Assembly: GCF_017876795.1 (NCBI RefSeq)
Contig: NZ_JAGIOR010000001.1
Coordinates: 4,366,501 to 4,430,500 of the forward strand
DNA from: Rhizobium leguminosarum
GTDB taxonomy: Bacteria; Pseudomonadota; Alphaproteobacteria; Rhizobiales; Rhizobiaceae
Length of the DNA stretch: 64,000 nucleotides
Reading direction: 5' to 3'
Below, in pieces: positions 44,314 through 52,117 of the stretch. The position numbers and the translations under genes were made by a program. The notes beneath the pieces are model-generated. The model saw nothing but the letters and a program-made list of their open reading frames with translations. It was not told where the DNA came from and did not search any database. Position 1 is the first letter of the stretch. Each line of letters starts with the position of its first letter.

Positions 44314-44358
44314 CCACTAAGCTGGCATCCGAAATGGATGCGCGAGACGGCTTAGTGG
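44314..44358 (-). promoter_or_regulatory. Nested hairpin in the leader of the AAA+ protease gene
   Basis: CCACTAAGC (44314-44322) pairs with GCTTAGTGG (44350-44358), and inside it GCATCC (44325-44330) pairs with GGATGC (44336-44341). It lies between the Rep stop and the ribosome site of the protease gene, so it could end the Rep transcript or control the protease. Confidence 0.55.
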
Positions 44359-44476
44359 CGTATTCGCAGGGTCTTCATTTTGATCGGCTCCAGTTCGAAT
44401 TTCGGCAATCATGCCGCGTGCGAAGCCGGAGGTCAACGCGGCATCCGGGTATCTGGTTAATCGAGTACGATCGACC

Positions 44477-45901
44477 TTAAAACGGAATTTCCGCGTCATC
44501 GACGTTGTTGTCGCCGGCCTTTTGGATGACATTGATCATCCTCAGCGGCGCGTCGTCGTAGGTCAACGCCTGCGGCTGCCATAGCTCATGTGTCGGATGA
44601 GCCGGCCGTTCAGGCTTTGGAAGTCCGCGCGGTATAGAAAAGGCAGCAGTGTGTTCGACGTCATCTTCGTCAATTACGAAACCGAAGTGACGTCTCTCGA
44701 CCCACTCTTCGAATGCCTGTTCGGCACCGACGCGGGCGATCAGGTCGAGGAATTCCCTCGCTTTCATGCCAGCCGTTCCAATGCCGTAGTTCACTGCACC
44801 GTGGATGTCCGTCGACCAGTGGTCGAACACCTTCGTCGCAGGTAGTCCGACTGCCGTTTCGGCTTGACGGAAGTGCATCAGAGGCGGGAAGTTCACTCGG
44901 GCCTCCTGCGCCATGTTGTAAACGGTGCTGAGGAGCCTGGCTGCCGTCCTCGGCGCTATCCAGGCAGGCTTGAGTTCGCGTAGCTTCTTCGACGAACGAC
45001 CGACTTTGATGGTCAGCATTTCGTCGACAAACGCGATATTGATCGGAAAGCGTTTCCTGATGCCGCGGATTGCCAGAAGCTCATCGCAGACAAGCTGAAG
45101 GGTTTCGTCAAGGACACTGGTCTGCGTCTTCTCCGGCATGCCAACGAACGCCCTGAATTCGGCCTTGGTCATCGCCGGAACATCACGATAGAGTTCGTTC
45201 TTGCCCGCAGCCAGGCAGAGCTTGAGGTACAGGGGAAAGGTGAACTTGCTCTTGAACCGGGACAGCGCGTTCAGTTCCACCCAAGCGTAATCGCGGCTTT
45301 CCAAGACGGCAGCTTTCAGTGCTGCCGGGAGTCGGAAGTAGAGCACGTCGCAACCACGCAGAGCCGCCATATCGTCGGTATCGTGGAGGACTTGCAGCAT
45401 GTGCATCCGCGCTTGGCCACGGTAGCCGCGCTGGTTAAGGCGCAGCGTCATCTCCGCCGAGGAAAGGCGTACGAGTGATTGCTTCGCGCGCTGGAGGCTG
45501 TCCAAGCCGAGGTAGCGGACGACGTCCCCAAGGCGGATCGAGTGGACGTCCCCGTTGATGCCCTGCTTGCGGGCTTCTGCGAACAGCCGCCAGAATGCGG
45601 CGATGTCATGGGCGCGGACATGGTTAGACGTGATGGCCATCGTGTCAATGACGATCCGAGGTATTTCGACTCTCGGAGAGGAATCATCGTTCGCGTAGAC
45701 AGCTTCAGACGATAGGTTGCGGCACCTGATGCCACTGCGTCGATGGCCTCGGACGATGTCGTCGCCGGCTCGCTGCCAGACATATGCTCGCTCGCTACCG
45801 TCTTCCCGGACATGAACGAAGAAGTCGCCGCGCTTGCCGTGAAGCTTATGACGCTTGCGCTTGGGCGCTTCCCTTGTCCCGATGTTTGATGGCAACAGCA
45901 T
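44477..45901 (-). CDS. Plasmid-type replication initiator (Rep_3-like)
   Basis: This 474-residue protein has two winged-helix-like parts typical of Rep_3/RepB initiators: DVVRYLGLDSLQRAKQSLVR with LSSAEMTLRL, then LSRFKSKFTFPLYLKLCL. The C-terminal 200 residues are unassigned. GGGAGA 8 bases before the ATG at 45901 supports that start over upstream ones. A replicator inside an integrated element suggests it can replicate after excision. The 600-bp region upstream carries palindromes and may be the origin. Confidence 0.72.
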   Translation of the reverse strand: MLLPSNIGTREAPKRKRHKLHGKRGDFFVHVREDGSERAYVWQRAGDDIVRGHRRSGIRCRNLSSEAVYANDDSSPRVEIPRIVIDTMAITSNHVRAHDIAAFWRLFAEARKQGINGDVHSIRLGDVVRYLGLDSLQRAKQSLVRLSSAEMTLRLNQRGYRGQARMHMLQVLHDTDDMAALRGCDVLYFRLPAALKAAVLESRDYAWVELNALSRFKSKFTFPLYLKLCLAAGKNELYRDVPAMTKAEFRAFVGMPEKTQTSVLDETLQLVCDELLAIRGIRKRFPINIAFVDEMLTIKVGRSSKKLRELKPAWIAPRTAARLLSTVYNMAQEARVNFPPLMHFRQAETAVGLPATKVFDHWSTDIHGAVNYGIGTAGMKAREFLDLIARVGAEQAFEEWVERRHFGFVIDEDDVEHTAAFSIPRGLPKPERPAHPTHELWQPQALTYDDAPLRMINVIQKAGDNNVDDAEIPF

Positions 45902-46515
45902 TGCCGATGTCTCCCGCATTCCTATGAAAAGTGTGCTTGTCGGCTTTGGGAGGCACAATAGGCCGACAGTGATTTTTCGAAGGAATTCTCACGGCTTTCG
46001 ACGGCGTCAAGCTTTGTGCCGATTCCGTGAACCTCAGAGCGCGGTGGTATTAGGTAAGCTCAGATATGGGATTTTGGGTTCGCTGTGAAATTTTGATGGA
46101 AGCCATTCTTGCGATAGCCACATTGAAACCTGGGGTTCGGATTCATCCGAGATGGTTTCCAGGGCTTCGCCTTAAAAAGGGACGGGACGCTTCGCTTGTT
46201 TTGTAATTCTGCCCAATGGCGAAGCCTGGAGCAAGCGTTAGATCGGCAGGGAACGTCGAGAGCGTAGCGACCGAGATAGCTTTCGATGAGACAAAGGGGT
46301 TCCCTTTGACAATGGGTTTCCTGCTAATGATGGGCTCCTCTTAATTTCTTTGATATCCCTTTGTCGCCCCGGCGAAGCGCCGTAGGCTCCTAGTGCGCCG
46401 CGAAGTTTTCAAATCGATTTCTACACGTAGAAAATAGAATGCATTTCTACGCGTAGGAGAATCTTGCGCTAAGTTTGGCCGACGAGCACACTTCTACATG
46501 TAGAAACTCTCTGGG
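45902..46515. other. Divergent control region and candidate origin
   Basis: No gene is visible between the Rep gene and the gene at 46516. CAAAGGG/CCCTTTG inverted repeats occur near 46293-46309, with another CCCTTTGTC near 46350; three palindromes at 46418-46506 are listed separately. Low coding content beside an initiator makes this the best origin candidate. Confidence 0.5.
46418..46506. promoter_or_regulatory. Three TTTCTAC-NN-GTAGAAA palindromes
   Basis: Sites are at 46418-46433 (centre AC), 46444-46459 (centre GC, last arm base changed) and 46491-46506 (centre AT, first base changed). They lie just upstream of the gene at 46516 and could be operators of an element-encoded regulator or binding sites at the origin. 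Confidence 0.7.
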
Positions 46516-46959
46516 ATGAGCATCATGGCAACGGCAATTGAAAATGAGATCGAAGAGGTGGCGACATCAATGAGTGACGAACTGGGCTTGCTGCGCGAAC
46601 TGCTGGACGACGACGCCGTTGTCGTCGAACGACCGAGAAAGCCACGGAAGCCTTCCGTCGGTATCGACGGCATGACGCCGGCTGAGTTTCGGGCGTATAA
46701 AGCCCGGCTCCAGGCAGAACGCCGCGCGAAGCTCAAGGCGCAGGAAGTTGCCGGCACCTTGCCATTCGACGCCGAGACGACACGTGACGCGCTCGCCGAC
46801 GCCGCGATCATGCTTCTCTACGCGGGCGGCCCCGGCGCGAACGCGATCCTGAACTATTTGGGACAGGTGTATGCAGACAAGCCAGGTGCGCCGATGACAA
46901 TCGCCGCCCGGGTGAAGACCCGCGTCCTGAAACCGAAATTGCTGAGATTTGCTCGTTAG
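46516..46959 (+). CDS. Island protein of unknown function
   Basis: This 147-residue protein is acidic at its start (ENEIEEVATSMSDELGLLRE), then basic (AERRAKLKAQEV), with a hydrophobic helix AAIMLLYAGGPGANAILNYL. An ATG at 46525 is an alternative start. The three palindromes directly upstream suggest tight control. Confidence 0.55.
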   Translation: MSIMATAIENEIEEVATSMSDELGLLRELLDDDAVVVERPRKPRKPSVGIDGMTPAEFRAYKARLQAERRAKLKAQEVAGTLPFDAETTRDALADAAIMLLYAGGPGANAILNYLGQVYADKPGAPMTIAARVKTRVLKPKLLRFAR

Positions 46960-46964
46960 TCTTC

Positions 46965-47006
46965 CTGATTTACGAATGGGACATCGGCGTCCCATTCGTA
47001 AATCAG
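46965..47006 (+). terminator. Long perfect hairpin after the 46516 gene
   Basis: CTGATTTACGAATGGGAC and GTCCCATTCGTAAATCAG form a perfect 18-bp stem with a 6-base loop, starting 5 bases after the stop. No T run follows. It is either a terminator or a structured RNA element. Confidence 0.65.
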
Positions 47007-47020
47007 ATTCCCCTGCGTGT

Positions 47021-47068
47021 TGTCGCTTGCATCGAAACGCCGTTTCGTAGGCTTGCAACGGCGTTTCG
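47021..47068. promoter_or_regulatory. Leader module of the 47080 gene
   Basis: TGTCGCTTGCATCG (47021-47034) is repeated exactly at 49012-49025. CGAAACGCCGTT (47033-47044) and AACGGCGTTTCG (47057-47068) form a 12-bp inverted repeat, and CGAAACG-c-CGTTTCG inside it is itself a palindrome. GGAGA follows and starts the gene. Confidence 0.65.
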
Positions 47069-47079
47069 GGAGATATGAG

Positions 47080-47382
47080 ATGGCAAGCCAATTTTTTCGG
47101 ACTACAGAGCGGCAGCGGACGTCTGCCCAAGCGACCCGCAAGCGACGCGCGGCAGCAGGCAGGCCTCAGCCCGTGGTCGTCGACGAGGCGCTATCGTCGG
47201 CAATACGGTCAGCGCTCAAGCAGATCAAGACCCAGGGCGATCGTACGGCGAAAACGTCTGATGTCCTCAATTCGATATTCGCGTCTGCTATAGACCACCT
47301 GGTAGCGGTCCGGGGTCTCGACAGAGAGCAATGCTCCTCGGCTTTGTCTGCCCGTCTGATCAAGCGTCGGCGATACGCGTGA
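47080..47382 (+). CDS. Small basic protein of unknown function
   Basis: The 100-residue product has a basic N terminus (RTTERQRTSAQATRKRRAAA) and a helical C-terminal part (LSSAIRSALKQIKTQGDR; DVLNSIFASAIDHLVAV). It may bind nucleic acid. The ATG at 47080 directly follows the leader hairpin and its GGGAGA site. Confidence 0.6.
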   Translation: MASQFFRTTERQRTSAQATRKRRAAAGRPQPVVVDEALSSAIRSALKQIKTQGDRTAKTSDVLNSIFASAIDHLVAVRGLDREQCSSALSARLIKRRRYA

Positions 47383-47532
47383 TTTCAAAAACGTTTGTCT
47401 GTGTTCTCCCCATTACTTCCTTTTTTGGAATCGGGATTCTTCAAAAACACGGCGTTTCGACCGTCGGCGACGGGACTACTTCCGCGCCGCCGGTCGTCGT
47501 AGCATGTGTCATTGTTCAGAGACCCATCGAGA

Positions 47533-48177
47533 ATGGCTACATATGAAGGCTCGGGCGATAAGCCCTCAGTCGCACTTCGGCTCAAGCGAGTAGAAGCGAT
47601 CCTAGAAAATCTGAAGCCTGGCGAAGGAGCGCCCTCGGATATCCTCGCGGCCCTCGATCGGCTCTACGACATGTCGTTGCGCGGCGGCATGCACACGGAA
47701 GGCGACGTCACCGCTGACATGGTCGACGGGATGTTCTGGTTCCGCCAGCAGTCGATCTCGTCCTCGGAGAAGAAGTCCATCGTGAGTGTCACCTACGGCG
47801 ACACCGACCAGTTGAACCGGGTGAAGGACATCCCTTTTATCAAGCAGGTCCTCGGCATCGACGCGGACTGGAATTTTGCCATCACCGATCCGAGTGGAGA
47901 CCAGAATCGAGAGTCTTTGGTCGGGAACATCTACGGGCACAAATCCATCTACGCCGATATGTACGGCCGAGGGCAGACCGTCGTCGGCATCGTCGGCAAC
48001 CAGGACCAGCTGACGACGCTCTACGATGACCATGGTTCTGTTTGGCGGGCGATGTACGGCGTCTTCTACAATGTCGACGATGACGCGCCGACGAAGTCGC
48101 TGTTGCAGATGATCCGCGACCTCCGCGACGAGATCGACGATCTCAGGTCGCGCGTCGCCTACCTGGAGTCCCATTGA
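47533..48177 (+). CDS. Phage-like structural protein of unknown function
   Basis: This 214-residue protein has no known domain. It contains LAALDRLYDMSLRGGMHTEG and ends with a coiled-coil-like LRDEIDDLRSRVAYLESH. It overlaps the GpZ-like tail gene (TGATGA), hinting that both belong to one particle or complex. CGGCGTTTCG at 47450-47459 lies in its leader. Confidence 0.5.
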   Translation: MATYEGSGDKPSVALRLKRVEAILENLKPGEGAPSDILAALDRLYDMSLRGGMHTEGDVTADMVDGMFWFRQQSISSSEKKSIVSVTYGDTDQLNRVKDIPFIKQVLGIDADWNFAITDPSGDQNRESLVGNIYGHKSIYADMYGRGQTVVGIVGNQDQLTTLYDDHGSVWRAMYGVFYNVDDDAPTKSLLQMIRDLRDEIDDLRSRVAYLESH

Positions 48178-49001
48178 TGAGCCTGAACCTCATTACCGAT
48201 CTCAGCCGGCACTTCCGCGCTCTTGAATCCGACGTCATGAAGGCGGCCGCTGCCACCTTGAACTCGACCGTCTTCGAAGCCCGCGACAAAGTCATCTCAA
48301 CGTCGAAGCGGACTTTCGACCGGCCGAAAGACTGGTCGACGTCGAAGGCTTGGGTGTTCACAAAGGCCAAGTCGTCCGACGGCACACGGATGTTCGCCGA
48401 ACTCCGGGCAAAGCCTGAACAGGCCAAGGTGCTGCAATACCAAGTCGACGGAGGTATCCGGCGCAAGGGCGATTCTGGCGCAACCAGATACGACGCTCCC
48501 GTCGGTGCCGACGCCGCGCACACCGATGCGTTTGGCGGCATTGCCAAGGGAGCGCTGAAGAAAGTCGCGAAGGCGGCCGCCAAGGAGAAGAAGGATCGCA
48601 GGACCGTCGCCGGCCGTCGTGCTGCTCTTCGTGGTCAACGCCTGACCGCGACGTCGGAGGCACAGCGATCCCGCGCGGCGCTTCGCCTGAAGCCTCTCAA
48701 GTGGGTCAACAAGTCCGCCAATGAACCCGGCACCTTTTTTGGGAAAATCGGCGACACCCGGGGCTTCTGGACCCGTCCAGGCAGATCGTTGGCTGCGCCG
48801 GTACGCCGGACGGGCCTCCGCTCCGTTCAGCCACGAGGCGACAACAAGCCCAAGCTCATCCTAGCCTTCGCGGACCATGCGAAATACCGTAAGCGCGTAC
48901 CGTTCGCCGACGTCATGCAGCGCGCTCGTATCGCAAAGATGTCGACCGCGAACTTCGCTCGGGAACTGGCGAGAGTGCAAGCACGGCGGACATCTCCCTG
49001 A
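48177..49001 (+). CDS. Phage minor tail protein GpZ-like
   Basis: This 274-residue basic protein has the pattern of prophage minor tail protein Z: AAAATLNSTVFEARDKVIST, TFDRPKDW, a middle block with VLQYQVDGGIRRKGD, and FFGKIGDTRGFWTRPG. No other tail genes are near, so it may be a remnant or reused piece. Its ATG overlaps the stop of the previous gene. Confidence 0.55.
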   Translation: MSLNLITDLSRHFRALESDVMKAAAATLNSTVFEARDKVISTSKRTFDRPKDWSTSKAWVFTKAKSSDGTRMFAELRAKPEQAKVLQYQVDGGIRRKGDSGATRYDAPVGADAAHTDAFGGIAKGALKKVAKAAAKEKKDRRTVAGRRAALRGQRLTATSEAQRSRAALRLKPLKWVNKSANEPGTFFGKIGDTRGFWTRPGRSLAAPVRRTGLRSVQPRGDNKPKLILAFADHAKYRKRVPFADVMQRARIAKMSTANFARELARVQARRTSP

Positions 49002-49056
49002 AACGCCGTTTTGTCGCTTGCATCGCCGGCTCCCAGTCTCCCCCTTAAAGGGAGAC
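48999..49056. promoter_or_regulatory. Leader of the nucleotidyltransferase gene with masked ribosome site
   Basis: TGAAACGCCGTTTTG (48999-49013) overlaps the upstream stop and matches the island leader motif; TGTCGCTTGCATCG follows at 49012-49025. GTCTCCC (49036-49042) pairs with GGGAGAC (49050-49056), which contains the Shine-Dalgarno sequence 6 bases before the ATG. Confidence 0.65.
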
Positions 49057-49062
49057 ATCACT

Positions 49063-50025
49063 ATGCAACAAGAATTTCGAATACTCGCGGAGGCGCTCGG
49101 CAATTCGCTCAAGCAGACATGCCGCAACAAAGGCATGGACGTGACGATGGCAGCGTCGCGCCATGTCGACGACCGCATACTCTTTCATCGGAGAGCCGGG
49201 TTCGGCGGCTCGGCGATGATGGTCAAGGGTGGGTGTCTATTCGACCAGCAACTCCGCCCGACCACCGACCTCGATATCGTTACACCCGTGCACTGGACCG
49301 AGGCAGAGCTGCAGAAAGGCTTCGCAAGGATCGCGGAAGCACTGCGTGCCGAAGGCCTATCGATCGATCAGATCAAGATCAAAGAGCTGGACGTCACCAA
49401 CGTTGACCCTGTTGTCCGTGTGGTCATTCAGGGCAAATGCGGGACGCTGCGCGCCCATACGCACGTCGACATTACTTACGCCAGCGGGCCTTTTGCGTTT
49501 CCGCAAGGCGTTCAGCGCCAAGAGTTGCCCTCGCTGTTGCCCAAGCGATATCCGGGAGCCGTCGTCCATGTTCAGCCTCTCGCCGCCGCGGCTGCGGAAA
49601 AGTGGCTTGCGGTGCTGACGCAACGGGACGATGACTTTCGAGCCAAGCACGCCCTCGACCTCTTGAGCTTCGATGTCATGGGCGTCGACCCAGAGGCGGT
49701 CGCGGTGGAACTGCTCCGCGTTGCCCGCCACCGCCGAATTCCCCTGTCATTCTGTTCGCCGTCGCCGCAGGCACTGAACTGGGTCTCTTTCCTGCTGCGC
49801 GGGGATTCGTGGGTCAAGACAGCGGCACAGCGCCGGATCGACGACTTCGATCTGCTGCAGTCGCATGAGTTGCTGAACGACTACTGGTCGCGAACGCACC
49901 GGGCGCTGACCCGGGCGGTCATCGCCCAAGTTCGCCGCGAAAGCAGGACTAAGCCTTCGCTCGTTGACAGGTTGGCCGCCCGGCAGAGCGCTCCGACATA
50001 TCGGCCACCACAACCGACCCCGTGA
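49063..50025 (+). CDS. AbiEii/AbiGii-type nucleotidyltransferase
   Basis: This 320-residue protein contains the AbiEii-family core MMVKGGCLFDQQLRPTTDLD: the GG...L...R.T.DLD nucleotidyltransferase signature with two catalytic Asp. AbiEii proteins are toxins in type IV toxin-antitoxin and abortive-infection systems. No AbiEi antitoxin gene is adjacent, unlike usual loci. The ribosome site may be folded away in a hairpin, an alternative way of holding expression down. Confidence 0.8.
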   Translation: MQQEFRILAEALGNSLKQTCRNKGMDVTMAASRHVDDRILFHRRAGFGGSAMMVKGGCLFDQQLRPTTDLDIVTPVHWTEAELQKGFARIAEALRAEGLSIDQIKIKELDVTNVDPVVRVVIQGKCGTLRAHTHVDITYASGPFAFPQGVQRQELPSLLPKRYPGAVVHVQPLAAAAAEKWLAVLTQRDDDFRAKHALDLLSFDVMGVDPEAVAVELLRVARHRRIPLSFCSPSPQALNWVSFLLRGDSWVKTAAQRRIDDFDLLQSHELLNDYWSRTHRALTRAVIAQVRRESRTKPSLVDRLAARQSAPTYRPPQPTP

Positions 50026-50051
50026 AAAAATCGCGACGTCGTCTTTTTTGG

Positions 50052-50066
50052 CGAAACGGCGTTGCG
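50052..50066. promoter_or_regulatory. Leader motif of the 50132 gene
   Basis: CGAAACGGCGTTGCG repeats the island leader motif CGAAACGCCGTTTCG with three changes. GGGAGACATC lies further on, just before the ATG at 50132, as in the 49063 leader. Confidence 0.5.
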
Positions 50067-50131
50067 TCATTCGGCCGATGGTCACAGCATTATTGGTAAG
50101 GGCGAAAGGAACGTCCCAGGGAGACATCGAA

Positions 50132-50545
50132 ATGAAAACAGAAACGAATATCATTGGTGAAACGGACGACTGCTCAGCATGGAGCCTGGTCGATTTTGTT
50201 CAGGACACGTCGACCGGTCGACGGCAGAGCCTTTTCAACATGATGCGAGAACTAGAAGGCGCGATCGTGGTTCCTGAAGGTCAGAAGCCTTACATGTACA
50301 TCCTCTCATGGAAGCTTCCGGACAAATTTTTCGGAGTTGGAGCCACGTTGAACTTCGAAACGGCCGATATCTACAACGGGTTCCAGGAGAAGCTGAGCAG
50401 GTTCGATATCGTCGGTCTGTGGGGCGACATCGCAAGGAACGTGAAGGGTAGACACAAGTCTGTCTGGCGTATGATCTTCTGCCGCCTCATTTTCGATGCG
50501 CTCGTCAATGGCAGCCAAACAAGAGAGCCAAAATTGGCTGCTTGA
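50132..50545 (+). CDS. Island protein of unknown function
   Basis: This 137-residue protein (SAWSLVDFVQDTSTGRRQSL; WKLPDKFFGVGATLNFETAD) has no recognised family. It starts after GGGAGACATC and ends before a strong terminator, so it is a self-contained cassette. Confidence 0.6.
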   Translation: MKTETNIIGETDDCSAWSLVDFVQDTSTGRRQSLFNMMRELEGAIVVPEGQKPYMYILSWKLPDKFFGVGATLNFETADIYNGFQEKLSRFDIVGLWGDIARNVKGRHKSVWRMIFCRLIFDALVNGSQTREPKLAA

Positions 50546-50568
50546 GAGCCACAAAAACAAACACAAAA

Positions 50569-50593
50569 GGGCGGCCACCGAGCCGCCCTTTTT
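50569..50593 (+). terminator. Rho-independent terminator
   Basis: GGGCGGC-caccga-GCCGCCC followed by TTTTT, with four A residues before the stem. It lies 23 bases after the stop of the 50132 gene. Confidence 0.92.
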
Positions 50594-50639
50594 GTTGCTT
50601 GCAAGCCGCTGGGCCACCGTTTCCTTAGGGAGACGTCAC

Positions 50640-51533
50640 ATGAGCAAATACGATCATCAGGAATATCAAAAGGCGCTTTTTCACCTGGCTTGCGAGCTCG
50701 ATATGCCAGATCGCGTTCTTCAGCCGGTCCGGCATCTAGTCGATTGCAGTCTCGGCAGAATATACTGGAACGACTGGCTCCGGTCCGACGCAGTCGATCC
50801 CGACTGGACTCCGACGCCTGGCGACCACGACGATCCACCATGGCATCGCGTCGACGGATGGCCTGATATGGGCGGCGATTATCTGTATCGAAAGTGGTCA
50901 CGCAGGGCGCAGCTGTGGATGCAATGGCACTCTGTGGATGCCTGGCACGTCGCCGACTGGCTGATCACTGCTCAGTCGGACGGGCATGCGTGGCTGGCAA
51001 ACGTCGATGACCAAGGCCGGCCGAAGAAGCTGATGAAGTGTGGTTCGATTGACCGGCTTGTTCATGAAGCGACGAAGGGACTGTGTGATCGCAACGCACG
51101 CCTTGCTCGTGACGTCGTCCTCGGTCCAACCGACGAGCATTTCATCTATGACCTCGGTGCGGGTCACACGCTCGTCGAGTTGCGGTCTCGCGCAGCACTC
51201 CGCAAAGAAGGCACTCTCTTGAGACATTGCATCGGGCAAGGCAGCTACGACGACCTCCTCGGCGATCCCGAGGTCGTGCTCGCCTCGGTGCGCGACCCAG
51301 ACGGCACTCCGCTGGCAACGCTGGAGGTGCGTGGCGGCTTCATTCGCCAGTTTCGATCACAATCCAACTCGGAGCCGCCTGATGCAGTTAAGGACTTGGT
51401 CGCGGGAGCAGCCGATACGTTCGGTTGGCGCGACTGGCGTGACCGTCCCGGCTCGCGAGCCGACGATCGGGACTACCCGCCCGAGGCCGCGGTGATCCTT
51501 CATGGCCTGCCGCCACCCCGCCGTCGCGGTTGA
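50640..51533 (+). CDS. PcfJ-like protein
   Basis: This 297-residue protein has a C-terminal part matching the PcfJ-like pattern: EGTLLRHCIGQGSYDDLL, then ASVRDPDGTPLATLEVRGGF and IRQFRSQSN. PcfJ-like proteins are found on conjugative and phage-related elements with unknown molecular role. The acidic, tryptophan-rich N-terminal half is unassigned. GGGAGACGTC precedes the ATG. Confidence 0.7.
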   Translation: MSKYDHQEYQKALFHLACELDMPDRVLQPVRHLVDCSLGRIYWNDWLRSDAVDPDWTPTPGDHDDPPWHRVDGWPDMGGDYLYRKWSRRAQLWMQWHSVDAWHVADWLITAQSDGHAWLANVDDQGRPKKLMKCGSIDRLVHEATKGLCDRNARLARDVVLGPTDEHFIYDLGAGHTLVELRSRAALRKEGTLLRHCIGQGSYDDLLGDPEVVLASVRDPDGTPLATLEVRGGFIRQFRSQSNSEPPDAVKDLVAGAADTFGWRDWRDRPGSRADDRDYPPEAAVILHGLPPPRRRG

Positions 51534-51534
51534 C

Positions 51535-51552
51535 CCGGCGGAATTCCGCCGG
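51535..51552. terminator. Perfect 18-bp palindrome after the PcfJ-like gene
   Basis: CCGGCGGAATTCCGCCGG starts 2 bases after the stop. As RNA it could form only a tight hairpin, so it may equally be a protein-binding site in the leader of the next gene. Confidence 0.5.
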
Positions 51553-51597
51553 CGGACACATCATCGTTATAGCCGCCAAGACGACAGGGAGAAGTCC

Positions 51598-51891
51598 ATG
51601 CAGCTGTTTCGGAACTTACACGATGCCCTTGAGCGCCATCTTCCGACGATCGTCGACGAGGCTGCTAGACAAGAAGCGCTGCGATATCTACGCGGCCTCA
51701 AATCCGTCCTGGCGACTACGGTCGACACCTCGACGTCGTCCAACGTCATCCAGTTCGAAGACCGTCTCATCCGCCGGCGCATTGAAAGATCGATCGCCCA
51801 GAGCCATCGTAGACAGCTATCAGACGCTCGCAGAGTACATATGCGAGCCGTCGACGAGTTTGGATGGGACATCTGGGATGACATCGACTGA
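51598..51891 (+). CDS. Small helical island protein
   Basis: This 97-residue protein (MQLFRNLHDALERHLPTIVD; RRRIERSIAQSHRRQLSD) is helical and basic, with an acidic end DEFGWDIWDDID. The GGGAGAAGTCC leader is nearly the same as that of the 52118 gene. No family is recognised. Confidence 0.6.
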   Translation: MQLFRNLHDALERHLPTIVDEAARQEALRYLRGLKSVLATTVDTSTSSNVIQFEDRLIRRRIERSIAQSHRRQLSDARRVHMRAVDEFGWDIWDDID

Positions 51892-52021
51892 ACGGCCCGA
51901 GTGCGAATACGAAGAAGATGATCGGCCACCGCCACCCCCATGGGGCGAATGGTGGCCGGAGGCATGGGAACAGCGTGAACTCGACAACGCGGATGCCGAT
52001 GTGCCATCACCTCTACCGTGA
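51878..52021 (+). CDS. Small acidic proline-rich protein (tentative)
   Basis: The 47 residues begin MTSTERPECEYEEDDRPPPP and continue WGEWWPEAWEQRELDNADAD. The gene overlaps the end of the previous one by 14 bases in another frame. Strong acid and tryptophan bias argues for real selection, but no ribosome site is clear. Confidence 0.4.
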   Translation: MTSTERPECEYEEDDRPPPPPWGEWWPEAWEQRELDNADADVPSPLP

Positions 52022-52117
52022 CTATTTTGCGAGTTGCATAAAACTCTAACGACCCTGGCAAGGGTTGATTCCGAAACGCCGGCTACAAGGCGGGCTCAAT
52101 ATTTCGGGAGAAGTCCA

